From: Fibrobacter sp. | GTDB lineage: Bacteria > Fibrobacterota > Fibrobacteria > Fibrobacterales > Fibrobacteraceae | Direction: 5' to 3' | Assembly (NCBI RefSeq): GCF_017551775.1 | Contig: NZ_JAFZKX010000108.1 | Location: 1 to 38,619 of the forward strand | Length of the DNA stretch: 38,619 bases | In this document: positions 15,383 through 23,577 of the stretch, one piece after another | Numbering within the stretch: the first letter of the stretch is position 1 | Layout: the number at the start of each line of letters is the position of its first letter | Notes under the pieces: generated by a model | What the model saw: the letters and a program-made list of their open reading frames with translations, nothing else | The model's database searches: none | What the model was told of the DNA's origin: nothing | Program-made: the position numbers and the translations under genes

Positions 15383-17473
15383 TTAAAGCCAATCGGATGC
15401 GGAAGCGTCGCTGGGCATGCGCCAGTCGGCGCGGGGCGAAAGCGAGATGGTTCCGACCTTCGGTCCATCGGGAATGCAACTGCGCTTGAACTGCTGCGTA
15501 AAGAATCGCCTTATGAAGACGGCGAGCGCCTTGTCGATTTCTTCGTCGGTATGTTTGCCTGCGAAAGCGTATTTCGCGAGGAAGCGGAGCTTTTCGGGAG
15601 TGGCGCCGTATTTCGCAAAATGGTACAGGAAGAAGTCGTGAATTTCGTAGGAACCGAGAATGCTTTCGGTTTTTTGCGCAATCTGGCCGCTTGAATCGGC
15701 GGGCAATAATTCCGGAGAGACGGGTGTATCGAGGATGTCGCGAAGGACTGCGGCGAGTTGCTCGCTGGAAGCGAGATGCGCGGCATCTCCGTTCGGTGTG
15801 GAAACTTCGCCGGTTTCAAGATGCGCCGCGGACCTGTCGGCGTACCAACTCACGATGTGGCGCACGAGCGTCTTGGGAATATCGCAGTTGACCGCATACA
15901 TGGACATGTGATCGGCGTTGTAGGTGCTCCAGCCCAGCGCGATTTCGGAGAGGTCGCCCGTACCGATGACGATTCCGCCCTCGCTGTTCGCGATATCCAT
16001 CAGGATTTGCGTGCGTTCGCGGGCCTGCACGTTCTCGTAAGTCACGTCGAGCTTTTGCGGGTCATGCCCGATATCGGCAAAATGCTGGAGGCACGCCTTC
16101 TGGATATCGACCGTGCGAAGCTCCACGCCCAAAAGATTCGCGAGTTCTACCGCGTTGTTCTTGGTGCGCTTGGTGGTACCGAACCCAGGCATCGTGAGCG
16201 CAAGTATTTCTGATGCGGGACGGTTCAACAGTTTGAATGTTTCCGCGACTACAAGAAGTGCGAGCGTTGAATCGAGGCCGCCAGAAAGGCCGATGACCGC
16301 ACGTTTGCTGCGTGTCGCCTCGAGTCGCTTTGCCAACCCCGCACATTGTATATTGAAAATTTCAGTGCAAGATACATCGCGGCTTGCGAGATTGCCGGGC
16401 ACAAAGGGCGTCGGAGAGACAAAACGGTATTCGAGCTTGTCACACGCGCGCAGTCCTTCAAGTGTCGCCGCCCGCGAGATGATGGCACGGCCGTCGAAAT
16501 CCTGGAACGATCCTTCGCTTAGGCGCTGCATATTCAGGCGTTGTACATCCACGTCGGCATAGACGATTTCGGTCTCACGCGAGAAGGGTTTGCTTTCGGC
16601 GAGCATGCTGCCGTTTTCCGCAATCATCAAGTGCCCGCTGAACACCATGTCCGTCGTAGATTCGTGCACTCCGGCAGAAGCATACACGTATGCGGCCATG
16701 CAACGCGCCGACTGGTTCAACACGAGATTCCTGCGGTAATCGCGCTTGCCTACCAGCGCATCGCTTGCGGAGAGATTCACGATGACGTTCGCTCCCGCGA
16801 GAGCGAGTTCTCCGCTCGGAGGTGCCGGAGTCCACAAGTCTTCACAAAGTTCCACGCCTATGCGGACTTCGGAACCATCGCAATTTGCAGCCTTCGCGCC
16901 GTCGTCGCTTGCGCAGCCATCAACCGCGCTAAAAGTTCCGCAGCCCTTCACCGTAATGAAATTAGTGACAGGCGCTTCGCCCACGCCTTCTATCGTGCAC
17001 GTTACGGCACCCGCGACATTTGTATAGCCCGCGGCATTACCAGCCGTAACCCCGCACGCCCCGCGCAACAAATCGCGTCCGCTCGAAAAATGCCTTTTCT
17101 CGTAGAACTCGCGCTGGTTCGGCAAATGAATCTTGGGCGTTACCGCAATCACCTTGCCGCGCTGCACAAAGGCCGCGCAGTTGTACAGCCTGCCAAAAAT
17201 GCGCAATGGCAAGCCCACAGCAATTACCGCATCGCTATCGTCGAAAGCTTCCGCAATCCGCTTTAGCGCACGGGTACTGTTCCGCAACAGAAGTTCTTGG
17301 TGGAACAAGTCACCGCAGGTATAGCCCGTAATACACAACTCAGGGAAAACGACAAAAGCCGCCCCGTTAGAGACGGCAATTTTCGCGCTTTTGATAATCT
17401 CATCCGTATTGAAGGCGGTATCGGCCACCTTCAACAGCGGAGAAATGCTTGCAAATCGATAGAATCCAAACAT
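15383..17473 (-). CDS. nadE: Glutamine-dependent NAD+ synthetase
   Basis: Catalyses the last step of NAD+ synthesis, amidating deamido-NAD+ with ammonia taken from glutamine. The 696-residue protein has an N-terminal nitrilase-type glutaminase domain with the Glu-Lys-Cys triad in FPELCITGY, TPKIHLPNQREFYEKRHF and GVELCEDLW, and a C-terminal synthetase domain with the ATP pyrophosphatase motif GLSGGLDST. Between the Lys and Cys motifs there is an insertion of about 45 residues, rich in Gly, Ala and Cys, that I do not recall from family members. The gene follows gltD by 52 nt on the same strand and is probably in the gltB-gltD operon, which would put NAD+ synthesis under nitrogen control. Confidence 0.93.
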   Translation of the reverse strand: MFGFYRFASISPLLKVADTAFNTDEIIKSAKIAVSNGAAFVVFPELCITGYTCGDLFHQELLLRNSTRALKRIAEAFDDSDAVIAVGLPLRIFGRLYNCAAFVQRGKVIAVTPKIHLPNQREFYEKRHFSSGRDLLRGACGVTAGNAAGYTNVAGAVTCTIEGVGEAPVTNFITVKGCGTFSAVDGCASDDGAKAANCDGSEVRIGVELCEDLWTPAPPSGELALAGANVIVNLSASDALVGKRDYRRNLVLNQSARCMAAYVYASAGVHESTTDMVFSGHLMIAENGSMLAESKPFSRETEIVYADVDVQRLNMQRLSEGSFQDFDGRAIISRAATLEGLRACDKLEYRFVSPTPFVPGNLASRDVSCTEIFNIQCAGLAKRLEATRSKRAVIGLSGGLDSTLALLVVAETFKLLNRPASEILALTMPGFGTTKRTKNNAVELANLLGVELRTVDIQKACLQHFADIGHDPQKLDVTYENVQARERTQILMDIANSEGGIVIGTGDLSEIALGWSTYNADHMSMYAVNCDIPKTLVRHIVSWYADRSAAHLETGEVSTPNGDAAHLASSEQLAAVLRDILDTPVSPELLPADSSGQIAQKTESILGSYEIHDFFLYHFAKYGATPEKLRFLAKYAFAGKHTDEEIDKALAVFIRRFFTQQFKRSCIPDGPKVGTISLSPRADWRMPSDASASDWL

Positions 17474-17525
17474 AATTCCGCGCTGTTTAAGTCACAAAAT
17501 TATTTATGCCACAAAATAATTCAAG

Positions 17526-18890
17526 CTACTTGAGGGCGGCAACTTTCGCCTTCGCGTCGGCCATGGCGCGCACCACGAGGGAGGCTCCGTTCGCACAGTC
17601 ACCCACCGCATGAATATGACGGGCCGGGTCTGCAATAATCGCCGTACGCGGAGTGAGTTGCAGGCCCAAATCGTTCACGATGCCTTCGGCAGGCACGCCG
17701 GTAAAGCCCATGGCGAGTACCACCAAATCGGTATCGATGACCTCGGTAGAATTCGGGACTTCGTTCGGCTTGAGCGGGCGACCTTGCGGGGACATTTCCC
17801 ATTCCACGCGAACCGCTTCCACTCCGGCCACGCGACCGTCCTTCACGATGAACTGCTTGGAAGAAACATTCCAACGGCGCTCGCCACCTTCGTGCTGGGC
17901 GTAGCTGGTACGCAGCATGTACGGCCAATCGGGCCACGGCGTAGACGGAGAACGTTCCTCGGGCGGCTTCGGCATGAATTCCACCTGAAGCACGCTTTCG
18001 CATCCTTCACGGATGGCCTTGCCCACGCAGTCGTTACCCGTATCGCCACCGCCGATGACCAGGACCTTGCGGCCTTTCGCGCTGAACTTTTCGGGATTCG
18101 CTTCGCCCGGCATTTCGGCACCGTGCAAGAAGTCAAGAGCGAGGAAAATGCCTTCGGCTTCGCGGCCCGGGATTTTCAGGTCGCGCGCATTCGGGGTTCC
18201 AATCGCGAGGAAGACTTCGTCAAAATTCTTGTGGATGTATTCCGCCGCGATGTCCTTCCCTATTTCGGTATTGTAGACGAACTTGATTCCGGCGGCCTCG
18301 AGCAGAGCAATGCGACGGTCGATAATAGACTTGTCAAGTTTCCAGTTCGGGATACCGTAACGCAGCAGGCCACCCGCCTTTTCACGTTTTTCGTAAACCG
18401 TAACCGCATAACCCTTGCGGCGGAGCGCCTCGGCGGCAAACAGGCCCGAAGGACCCGAGCCGATAACCGCGGCGGACTTTCCGTTGGGTTCTGCAGCCGG
18501 GAGCACCACGCGGCCTTCTTCGAAAGCGGTCTCGATGATGAACTTTTCGATTTGGCGAACCATCACCGGGTCGTTATGCACGTTGCCGGTACAAGCGGAC
18601 TCGCAAAGCGCGGGGCACACGCGGCCCGTAAACTCCGGGAAGAAAGCCGTCTTGCTGATGATATCATAGGCGCGTTCCGCATTCCCCGCGGCAATCGCCG
18701 CATTGAATTCGGGGACGAGGTTTCCCAGCGGGCAACCTGCGCCATGGCAGAACGGGATACCGCATGTGTGGCAGCGGCCCGCCTGGTTTATGACATCAAT
18801 TGAAGTGAGCCTGCGTTCGACTTCCTTGTTGTCCTTGATGCGCTCTTCGACAGGGCGGTAGATATCTTGAATTCGGGTTACTTGTTCCAT
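17526..18890 (-). CDS. gltD: Glutamate synthase small subunit
   Basis: The NAD(P)H-oxidising beta subunit of glutamate synthase, which feeds electrons to the large subunit. The 454-residue protein has an N-terminal [4Fe-4S] domain with CHTCGIPFCHGAGC and a second Cys set CPALCESAC. An FAD-binding dinucleotide fold (VIGSGPSGLFAAEALRRKG) and an NAD(P)H-binding fold (VLVIGGGDTGNDCVG) follow. Its start lies 7 nt after the gltB stop, so the two are translationally linked. The length and order are typical. NADPH versus NADH use cannot be decided from the sequence. Confidence 0.95.
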   Translation of the reverse strand: MEQVTRIQDIYRPVEERIKDNKEVERRLTSIDVINQAGRCHTCGIPFCHGAGCPLGNLVPEFNAAIAAGNAERAYDIISKTAFFPEFTGRVCPALCESACTGNVHNDPVMVRQIEKFIIETAFEEGRVVLPAAEPNGKSAAVIGSGPSGLFAAEALRRKGYAVTVYEKREKAGGLLRYGIPNWKLDKSIIDRRIALLEAAGIKFVYNTEIGKDIAAEYIHKNFDEVFLAIGTPNARDLKIPGREAEGIFLALDFLHGAEMPGEANPEKFSAKGRKVLVIGGGDTGNDCVGKAIREGCESVLQVEFMPKPPEERSPSTPWPDWPYMLRTSYAQHEGGERRWNVSSKQFIVKDGRVAGVEAVRVEWEMSPQGRPLKPNEVPNSTEVIDTDLVVLAMGFTGVPAEGIVNDLGLQLTPRTAIIADPARHIHAVGDCANGASLVVRAMADAKAKVAALK

Positions 18891-18897
18891 AGTCGCC

Positions 18898-21800
18898 TCA
18901 TCCCTTCTTTGCCAAAGCGTTGCGGTAGTCGATCGGGAATATCTTCACGAATTTCGGGCGTTCGCTGTTCCAGTTTTCGAGAATGCGCTTGCCCTTCTCG
19001 CTGCCCGTCGCCTGGACGTGCTGATTAATGATATCGAGCAGTTCGCTTTCGCTGTCGGTTCCCGGAAGTACACTTTCGAGGTCAGCGGAATCCACGTTGC
19101 AGCTCAAGTCGAAATGGCCCGTTTCGTCGTACACGTAGGCAAATCCGCCCGTCATACCCGCGGCGAAGTTCACGCCTACACGACCGAGCACCACCACGCG
19201 GCCGCCCGTCATGTATTCACAGCCGTGGTCGCCCACGCCTTCCGATACCAGGAGCATGCCCGAGTTACGGATACCGAAGCGTTCACCCGCAAGACCATTG
19301 ATGAAGATCTTGCCCGAGGTTCCGCCGTAACCGATGACGTTACCGGCAATCACGTTGTCTTCGGCCTTGAAGCTTGCGTTGTGCGGCGGGCGCACGACAA
19401 TCTTACCACCCGAGAGGCCCTTGCCCATAAAGTCGTTCGCTTCGCCTTCGAGGTCGAGCGTGACACCCGGAGCGAGGAATGCGCCGAAGCTCTGGCCCGC
19501 GACACCGTGCAGGTGAACCTTGATGGTATCTTCGGGGAGGCCCTTCACGCCGAAGTGTTCGTCCACCTCGCCGGAAAGTTCCGTACCCACCGTACGGTCG
19601 GTGTTGTGCACCACCGTGCAAAGTTCCACGGGAGCACCGCTCTTGAGCGTGTCTGCCACAAACGGCAGGAGTTCGCGGCGGTCGAAGTTCACAAGTTCTT
19701 CCTTCACGAAGCTCTTGTCGAAGGACTTGATGCCGCCATTGACGGTTTCGAAAATCTTCGAGAAATCGAGGTTGTGGGCCTTGTAGAAGGCAATCGCCTC
19801 ATCGCGTTCCAGAAGGTCGCTACGGCCGCAGGCTTCGGCAAGGCTCTTGAGGCCAAGGCTTGCGAGGATTTCACGGACTTCGTCGGCGATGAAGAAGAGG
19901 AAGTTTTCCACGTATTCGGGCTTGCCGGCAAAGCGCTTGCGGAATTCAGGATCCTGCGTGGCGATACCCATGGGGCACTGGTTCGTATGGCACTTGCGGT
20001 CCATAACGCAACCGAGGCTCACGAGCAGGTTGGTTGCAAATCCGAATTCTTCGGCACCGAGGAGGGCTGCCACCACAATATCGCGACCCGTCTTGAGCTG
20101 GCCATCGACCTGGAGCTTGATGCGACCGCGCAGGTCGTTGAGCACGAGCGTCTGTTCCGCTTCGGCAATACCGAGTTCCCACGGAAGGCCGGCATGCTTG
20201 ATGGAAGTGAGCGGAGATGCGCCCGTACCGCCATCATGACCGGAAATCAGCACCACGTCGGCATGAGCCTTCGCGACACCCGCGGCAATCGTACCCACGC
20301 CCACTTCGGAGACGAGCTTCACGGAAACACGGGCCTTCGGGTTGGCGTTGCGCAGGTCGTAAATGAGCTGTGCCAGGTCTTCGATGGAGTAAATATCGTG
20401 ATGTGGCGGCGGAGAAATCAAGGAGACGTTCGGAATCGAGTGACGGATGCGGGCCACGAATTCGTTCACCTTGTGAGCCGGCAGCTGGCCGCCTTCACCG
20501 GGCTTCGCGCCCTGCGCCATCTTGATCTGCAAATCCTTCGCATGACGGAGGTAGTCAATCGTCACGCCAAAGCGTCCCGATGCCACCTGGCGAATCGCAG
20601 AACTGCGGATATCGCCGTTCGCGGCCGGAGTATCGCGGTCGGGGTCTTCACCACCTTCACCGCAGTTGCTCATGGCACCGATGCGGTTCATGGCAATAGC
20701 AATCGTTTCGTGCGCTTCGGGGCTCAAGGAGCCAAGGCTCATGGCACCCGCGACAAAGTGCTTCAAGATAGATTCACGGCTTTCGACCTCATTGATGTCG
20801 ATCGGAGTCGTCTGCTTAAACTTGAAGAGCCCGCGGAGCGTCGCCTGACGTTCAGACTGGTCGTTGATGAGCTTGCTGTAAACCTTGAACTTTTCGTAAT
20901 CGCCACCCTGCACCGCCTGGCGGAACGCGGCGAGCGACTGCGGAGTCCATAGGTGCTTTTCGCCTTCCTTGCGGAATGCGTACTGGCCGCCCGACTGCAA
21001 GACCTTGCTTGCATCGGCAAACGCAACCTTCTGGCGCTCACCCACTTCGCGGGCGATTTCTTCGAGGCCGATACCTTCGATACGGCTTGCCGTACCCGGG
21101 AGGAACTTCTCGATGAGTTCGTGATTCAGGCCCACCGCTTCGAAAATCTGAGCGCTGCGGTAGCTGCGGAGCGTCGAGATACCCATCTTCGACATGATCT
21201 TGAGCAAGCCCTTGTCCACTGCCTTTACATAATTTGCAGCAGCCGTCACCGGGTCCACATCCAGGTCGCCGTTGTGGCACATGTTGGTGATGCTTTCGAA
21301 AGCGAGGTACGGGTTGATGACTGTCGCGCCGTAACCGAGGAGCAGAGCAAAGTGCATCACTTCGCGCACTTCACCGCTCTGCACAATCAGGCCGATTTCG
21401 GGGCGCACGCCCGCTTCCACCAAGGCGCGGTTCACAGCGGCAGTCGCCAAGAGAGACGGCATCGGCACGTAACCCCAGTCGATGTTCTTGTCCGAAAGTA
21501 CGATGATATCGAATTTGTCGTTCACCGCACGCACGGCATCGCCAGCGAGGTTCTGCAAGGCGGCTTCCAGCACTTCGCCATTTCCGCCGAGCGGGAACTG
21601 CATCTTGAGCACTTTCGCCTTGAACGCCTTGTCACCGATATTTTCAAAACGGCGGATTTCGTCTTCGGTCACAATCGGGCGCGGAATCTTGATGAGGTGC
21701 GCCTGTTCCGGAGTTTCTTCCAAAATGTTGCCGTGGTTGCCGATGTAAGTGGTAAGGCTCATCACGAGCTCTTCACGGATCGGGTCGATAGGCGGGTTCG

Positions 21801-23316
21801 TCACCTGGGCGAACAGCTGCTTGAAGTAGTTGAACAGCGGCTGCGGCTTGTCCGAAAGCACGGCAAGCGCGGCATCGTTACCCATGGAGCCGATAGGTTC
21901 CGCACCGTTCTTGGCCATCGGCTGCAGAATGATGCTCAGGTCTTCTGCCGAGTACCCGAAGCGCTTCTGCTGCACCAAAATATCTTCCGGAACGTCGGAC
22001 GGGTTGATTTCGCTGAAGAGGCCGCGGACGCTCATCTTGTTTTCGGCGACCCAACGGCGGTAAGGCTTGGCTCTCGCCACCTGAGCCTTCATTTCGGCGT
22101 TCTTCAAAATCCTGTGGTTTTCGAGGTCGAGGTAGATGATTTCACCCGGTTTCAGGCGGCCCTTCTCCTCGACTTCATCGTCGTGCAAGTCGAGCACGCC
22201 CGTTTCGGAAGCCATCACGAAGAGGCCATCTTTACACAAAGTGTAACGTGCCGGACGGAGACCGTTGCGATCGAGAATCGCACCCGCATTCACGCCGTCA
22301 GAGAAAGCGACTGCGGCCGGGCCGTCCCACGGTTCCATGAGCATGGATTCGTATTCGAAGAAGCCACGCACGTCGCGGCCCAGGTAATGCTTCTTGCCCC
22401 AAGCCTGAGGCATGAGCATCATCATCGCATGCGGGAGGCTACGGCCCGCTGCGACGAGGAGCTCAAACATGTTGTCAAGGCTAGCAGAGTCGCTCTGACC
22501 CGCCGGAACAAGCGGCAGAAGTTTCTGCAGGTCGTCACCGATAATTTCGCTCTTCAGGTGCGGCTCACGGGCACGCAGGCTGTTCAGGTTACCGCGCAGG
22601 GTGTTGATTTCACCGTTGTGCGCGAGGTAGCGGAACGGATGCGCGAGCGGCCATGTCGGGAAGGTGTTCGTGGAGTAACGCTGGTGAACAAGGGCTATCG
22701 GGGACTCGAAATCGAGATCGTTCAAGTCCTTGTAGAATCCTTCAATCTGGCTTGCCAGAAGCAGGCCCTTGTACACGATGCTGCGGCGGCTGCAGCTGCA
22801 GACGTACAGGCCCTTGCAGGCCTTTTCCATCAGGCGGCGTACCACGTAAAGCTTGATATCGAACGCCTGATCGGATTCAAAGGAAGAACCGTCGAAGAAC
22901 ACCTGGCGGATATGCGGAAGGGTCTCGCGGGCGGTGCGGCCGATTTTCTCGGGATTCACCGGCACTTCGCGGTAAATTAGGACCTTCACGCCCTCGGCCT
23001 CGGCGATTTCCTTAATCTTGGCGTCAAAGGCCACGGCATCGAGCGAATTGTCCACAAAGTACATCGCCACGCCGTAACGTTCAGGAAGCGTCGGATAAAG
23101 CTTACGGAAGAACTTGTGCGGCATAGAAAGCAAAAGACCCGCACCGTCACCGGTTTCCGGGTCTCCGCCTGCCGCACCGCGGTGCATGAGCCTCTTCAAA
23201 ACAGTAATGCCCTGCAGCACAATCTGGTGCGAGGCGACATTATTAATATTGGCGACCAGGCCGACACCACAGGCGTCGTGTTCATTCATCGGGTCGTAGA
23301 GAGCTTGAGCGTTCAT
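18898..23316 (-). CDS. gltB: Glutamate synthase large subunit
   Basis: The alpha subunit makes two glutamates from glutamine and 2-oxoglutarate, completing the GS-GOGAT cycle with the glutamine synthetase at 33 kb. The 1472-residue protein is class II amidotransferase-like: Cys16 in NEHDACGVGL becomes the N-terminal nucleophile after cleavage of a short propeptide. The central and FMN-binding synthase domains follow, with the 3Fe-4S ligands in CVMDRKCHTNQC (C-x5-C-x4-C). The C-terminal GXGXG-type beta-helix includes repeated GVGDHGCEYMTGG-like segments. An in-frame ATG at Met10 is possible but would leave a six-residue propeptide. It is the first gene of gltB-gltD-nadE, with a sigma-54 promoter about 55 bp upstream. 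Confidence 0.96.
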   Translation of the reverse strand: MNAQALYDPMNEHDACGVGLVANINNVASHQIVLQGITVLKRLMHRGAAGGDPETGDGAGLLLSMPHKFFRKLYPTLPERYGVAMYFVDNSLDAVAFDAKIKEIAEAEGVKVLIYREVPVNPEKIGRTARETLPHIRQVFFDGSSFESDQAFDIKLYVVRRLMEKACKGLYVCSCSRRSIVYKGLLLASQIEGFYKDLNDLDFESPIALVHQRYSTNTFPTWPLAHPFRYLAHNGEINTLRGNLNSLRAREPHLKSEIIGDDLQKLLPLVPAGQSDSASLDNMFELLVAAGRSLPHAMMMLMPQAWGKKHYLGRDVRGFFEYESMLMEPWDGPAAVAFSDGVNAGAILDRNGLRPARYTLCKDGLFVMASETGVLDLHDDEVEEKGRLKPGEIIYLDLENHRILKNAEMKAQVARAKPYRRWVAENKMSVRGLFSEINPSDVPEDILVQQKRFGYSAEDLSIILQPMAKNGAEPIGSMGNDAALAVLSDKPQPLFNYFKQLFAQVTNPPIDPIREELVMSLTTYIGNHGNILEETPEQAHLIKIPRPIVTEDEIRRFENIGDKAFKAKVLKMQFPLGGNGEVLEAALQNLAGDAVRAVNDKFDIIVLSDKNIDWGYVPMPSLLATAAVNRALVEAGVRPEIGLIVQSGEVREVMHFALLLGYGATVINPYLAFESITNMCHNGDLDVDPVTAAANYVKAVDKGLLKIMSKMGISTLRSYRSAQIFEAVGLNHELIEKFLPGTASRIEGIGLEEIAREVGERQKVAFADASKVLQSGGQYAFRKEGEKHLWTPQSLAAFRQAVQGGDYEKFKVYSKLINDQSERQATLRGLFKFKQTTPIDINEVESRESILKHFVAGAMSLGSLSPEAHETIAIAMNRIGAMSNCGEGGEDPDRDTPAANGDIRSSAIRQVASGRFGVTIDYLRHAKDLQIKMAQGAKPGEGGQLPAHKVNEFVARIRHSIPNVSLISPPPHHDIYSIEDLAQLIYDLRNANPKARVSVKLVSEVGVGTIAAGVAKAHADVVLISGHDGGTGASPLTSIKHAGLPWELGIAEAEQTLVLNDLRGRIKLQVDGQLKTGRDIVVAALLGAEEFGFATNLLVSLGCVMDRKCHTNQCPMGIATQDPEFRKRFAGKPEYVENFLFFIADEVREILASLGLKSLAEACGRSDLLERDEAIAFYKAHNLDFSKIFETVNGGIKSFDKSFVKEELVNFDRRELLPFVADTLKSGAPVELCTVVHNTDRTVGTELSGEVDEHFGVKGLPEDTIKVHLHGVAGQSFGAFLAPGVTLDLEGEANDFMGKGLSGGKIVVRPPHNASFKAEDNVIAGNVIGYGGTSGKIFINGLAGERFGIRNSGMLLVSEGVGDHGCEYMTGGRVVVLGRVGVNFAAGMTGGFAYVYDETGHFDLSCNVDSADLESVLPGTDSESELLDIINQHVQATGSEKGKRILENWNSERPKFVKIFPIDYRNALAKKG

Positions 23317-23371
23317 AAATTTCCTTTCTGCATTTAGCGCAACCGCGCCTTATTATTTTGCGAAAAGGATT

Positions 23372-23387
23372 TGCAAAATTCGTGCCA
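23372..23387 (-). promoter_or_regulatory. Sigma-54 promoter of gltB-gltD-nadE
   Basis: Read on the minus strand, TGGCACG-AATT-TTGCA (23387-23372) matches the -24/-12 consensus at every fixed base, with the GG and GC exactly 10 bp apart. It lies 55 bp before the gltB start codon. No other gene is seen in 23317-23577. Confidence 0.88.
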
Positions 23388-23427
23388 ATTTTCACGAACC
23401 CTCGCAAATTATTGAAAAAGCGGAAAG

Positions 23428-23438
23428 AAAATGTAAAA
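23428..23438 (-). promoter_or_regulatory. TTTTACATTTT motif upstream of gltB
   Basis: On the minus strand this copy sits about 40 bp upstream of the -24 element of the gltB promoter. Further TTTTACA-like elements lie nearby (around 23485 and 23513). It is part of the motif shared with the glnB, glutamine synthetase and carA upstream regions. Confidence 0.35.
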
Positions 23439-23527
23439 GTTGGCATTTTCGGTTGCATTTTCCTTAAAACACCATTTCAAAATTTGTAAAACACACACCC
23501 ACTATTACAGTTTATGTAATAAACAAA

Positions 23528-23551
23528 ACCGCACGCAATCAAGCGTACGGT
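23528..23551 (-). terminator. Terminator of the first feo operon
   Basis: On the minus strand a 9-bp stem (ACCGTACGC, loop TTGATT, GCGTGCGGT) is followed by TTTTGTTT. One pair is a T-G wobble on this strand and a C-A mismatch on the other, which shows that the leftward strand is the functional one. It lies 27 nt past the feoB stop. Confidence 0.8.
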
Positions 23552-23577
23552 CTTTTTCATTTTTTGTCAAATCGGGC

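Noticed and set aside
19018..22980. Two long plus-strand frames (644 and 675 residues) opposite gltB
   Set aside because: They lie wholly inside gltB, have no ribosome-binding site or recognisable motif, and read as His/Arg/Val-rich shadow translation.
23442..23459. A second sigma-54 promoter on the plus strand (TGGCA...TTGCA)
   Set aside because: The GG and GC are 11 bp apart rather than 10, and no plus-strand gene follows.
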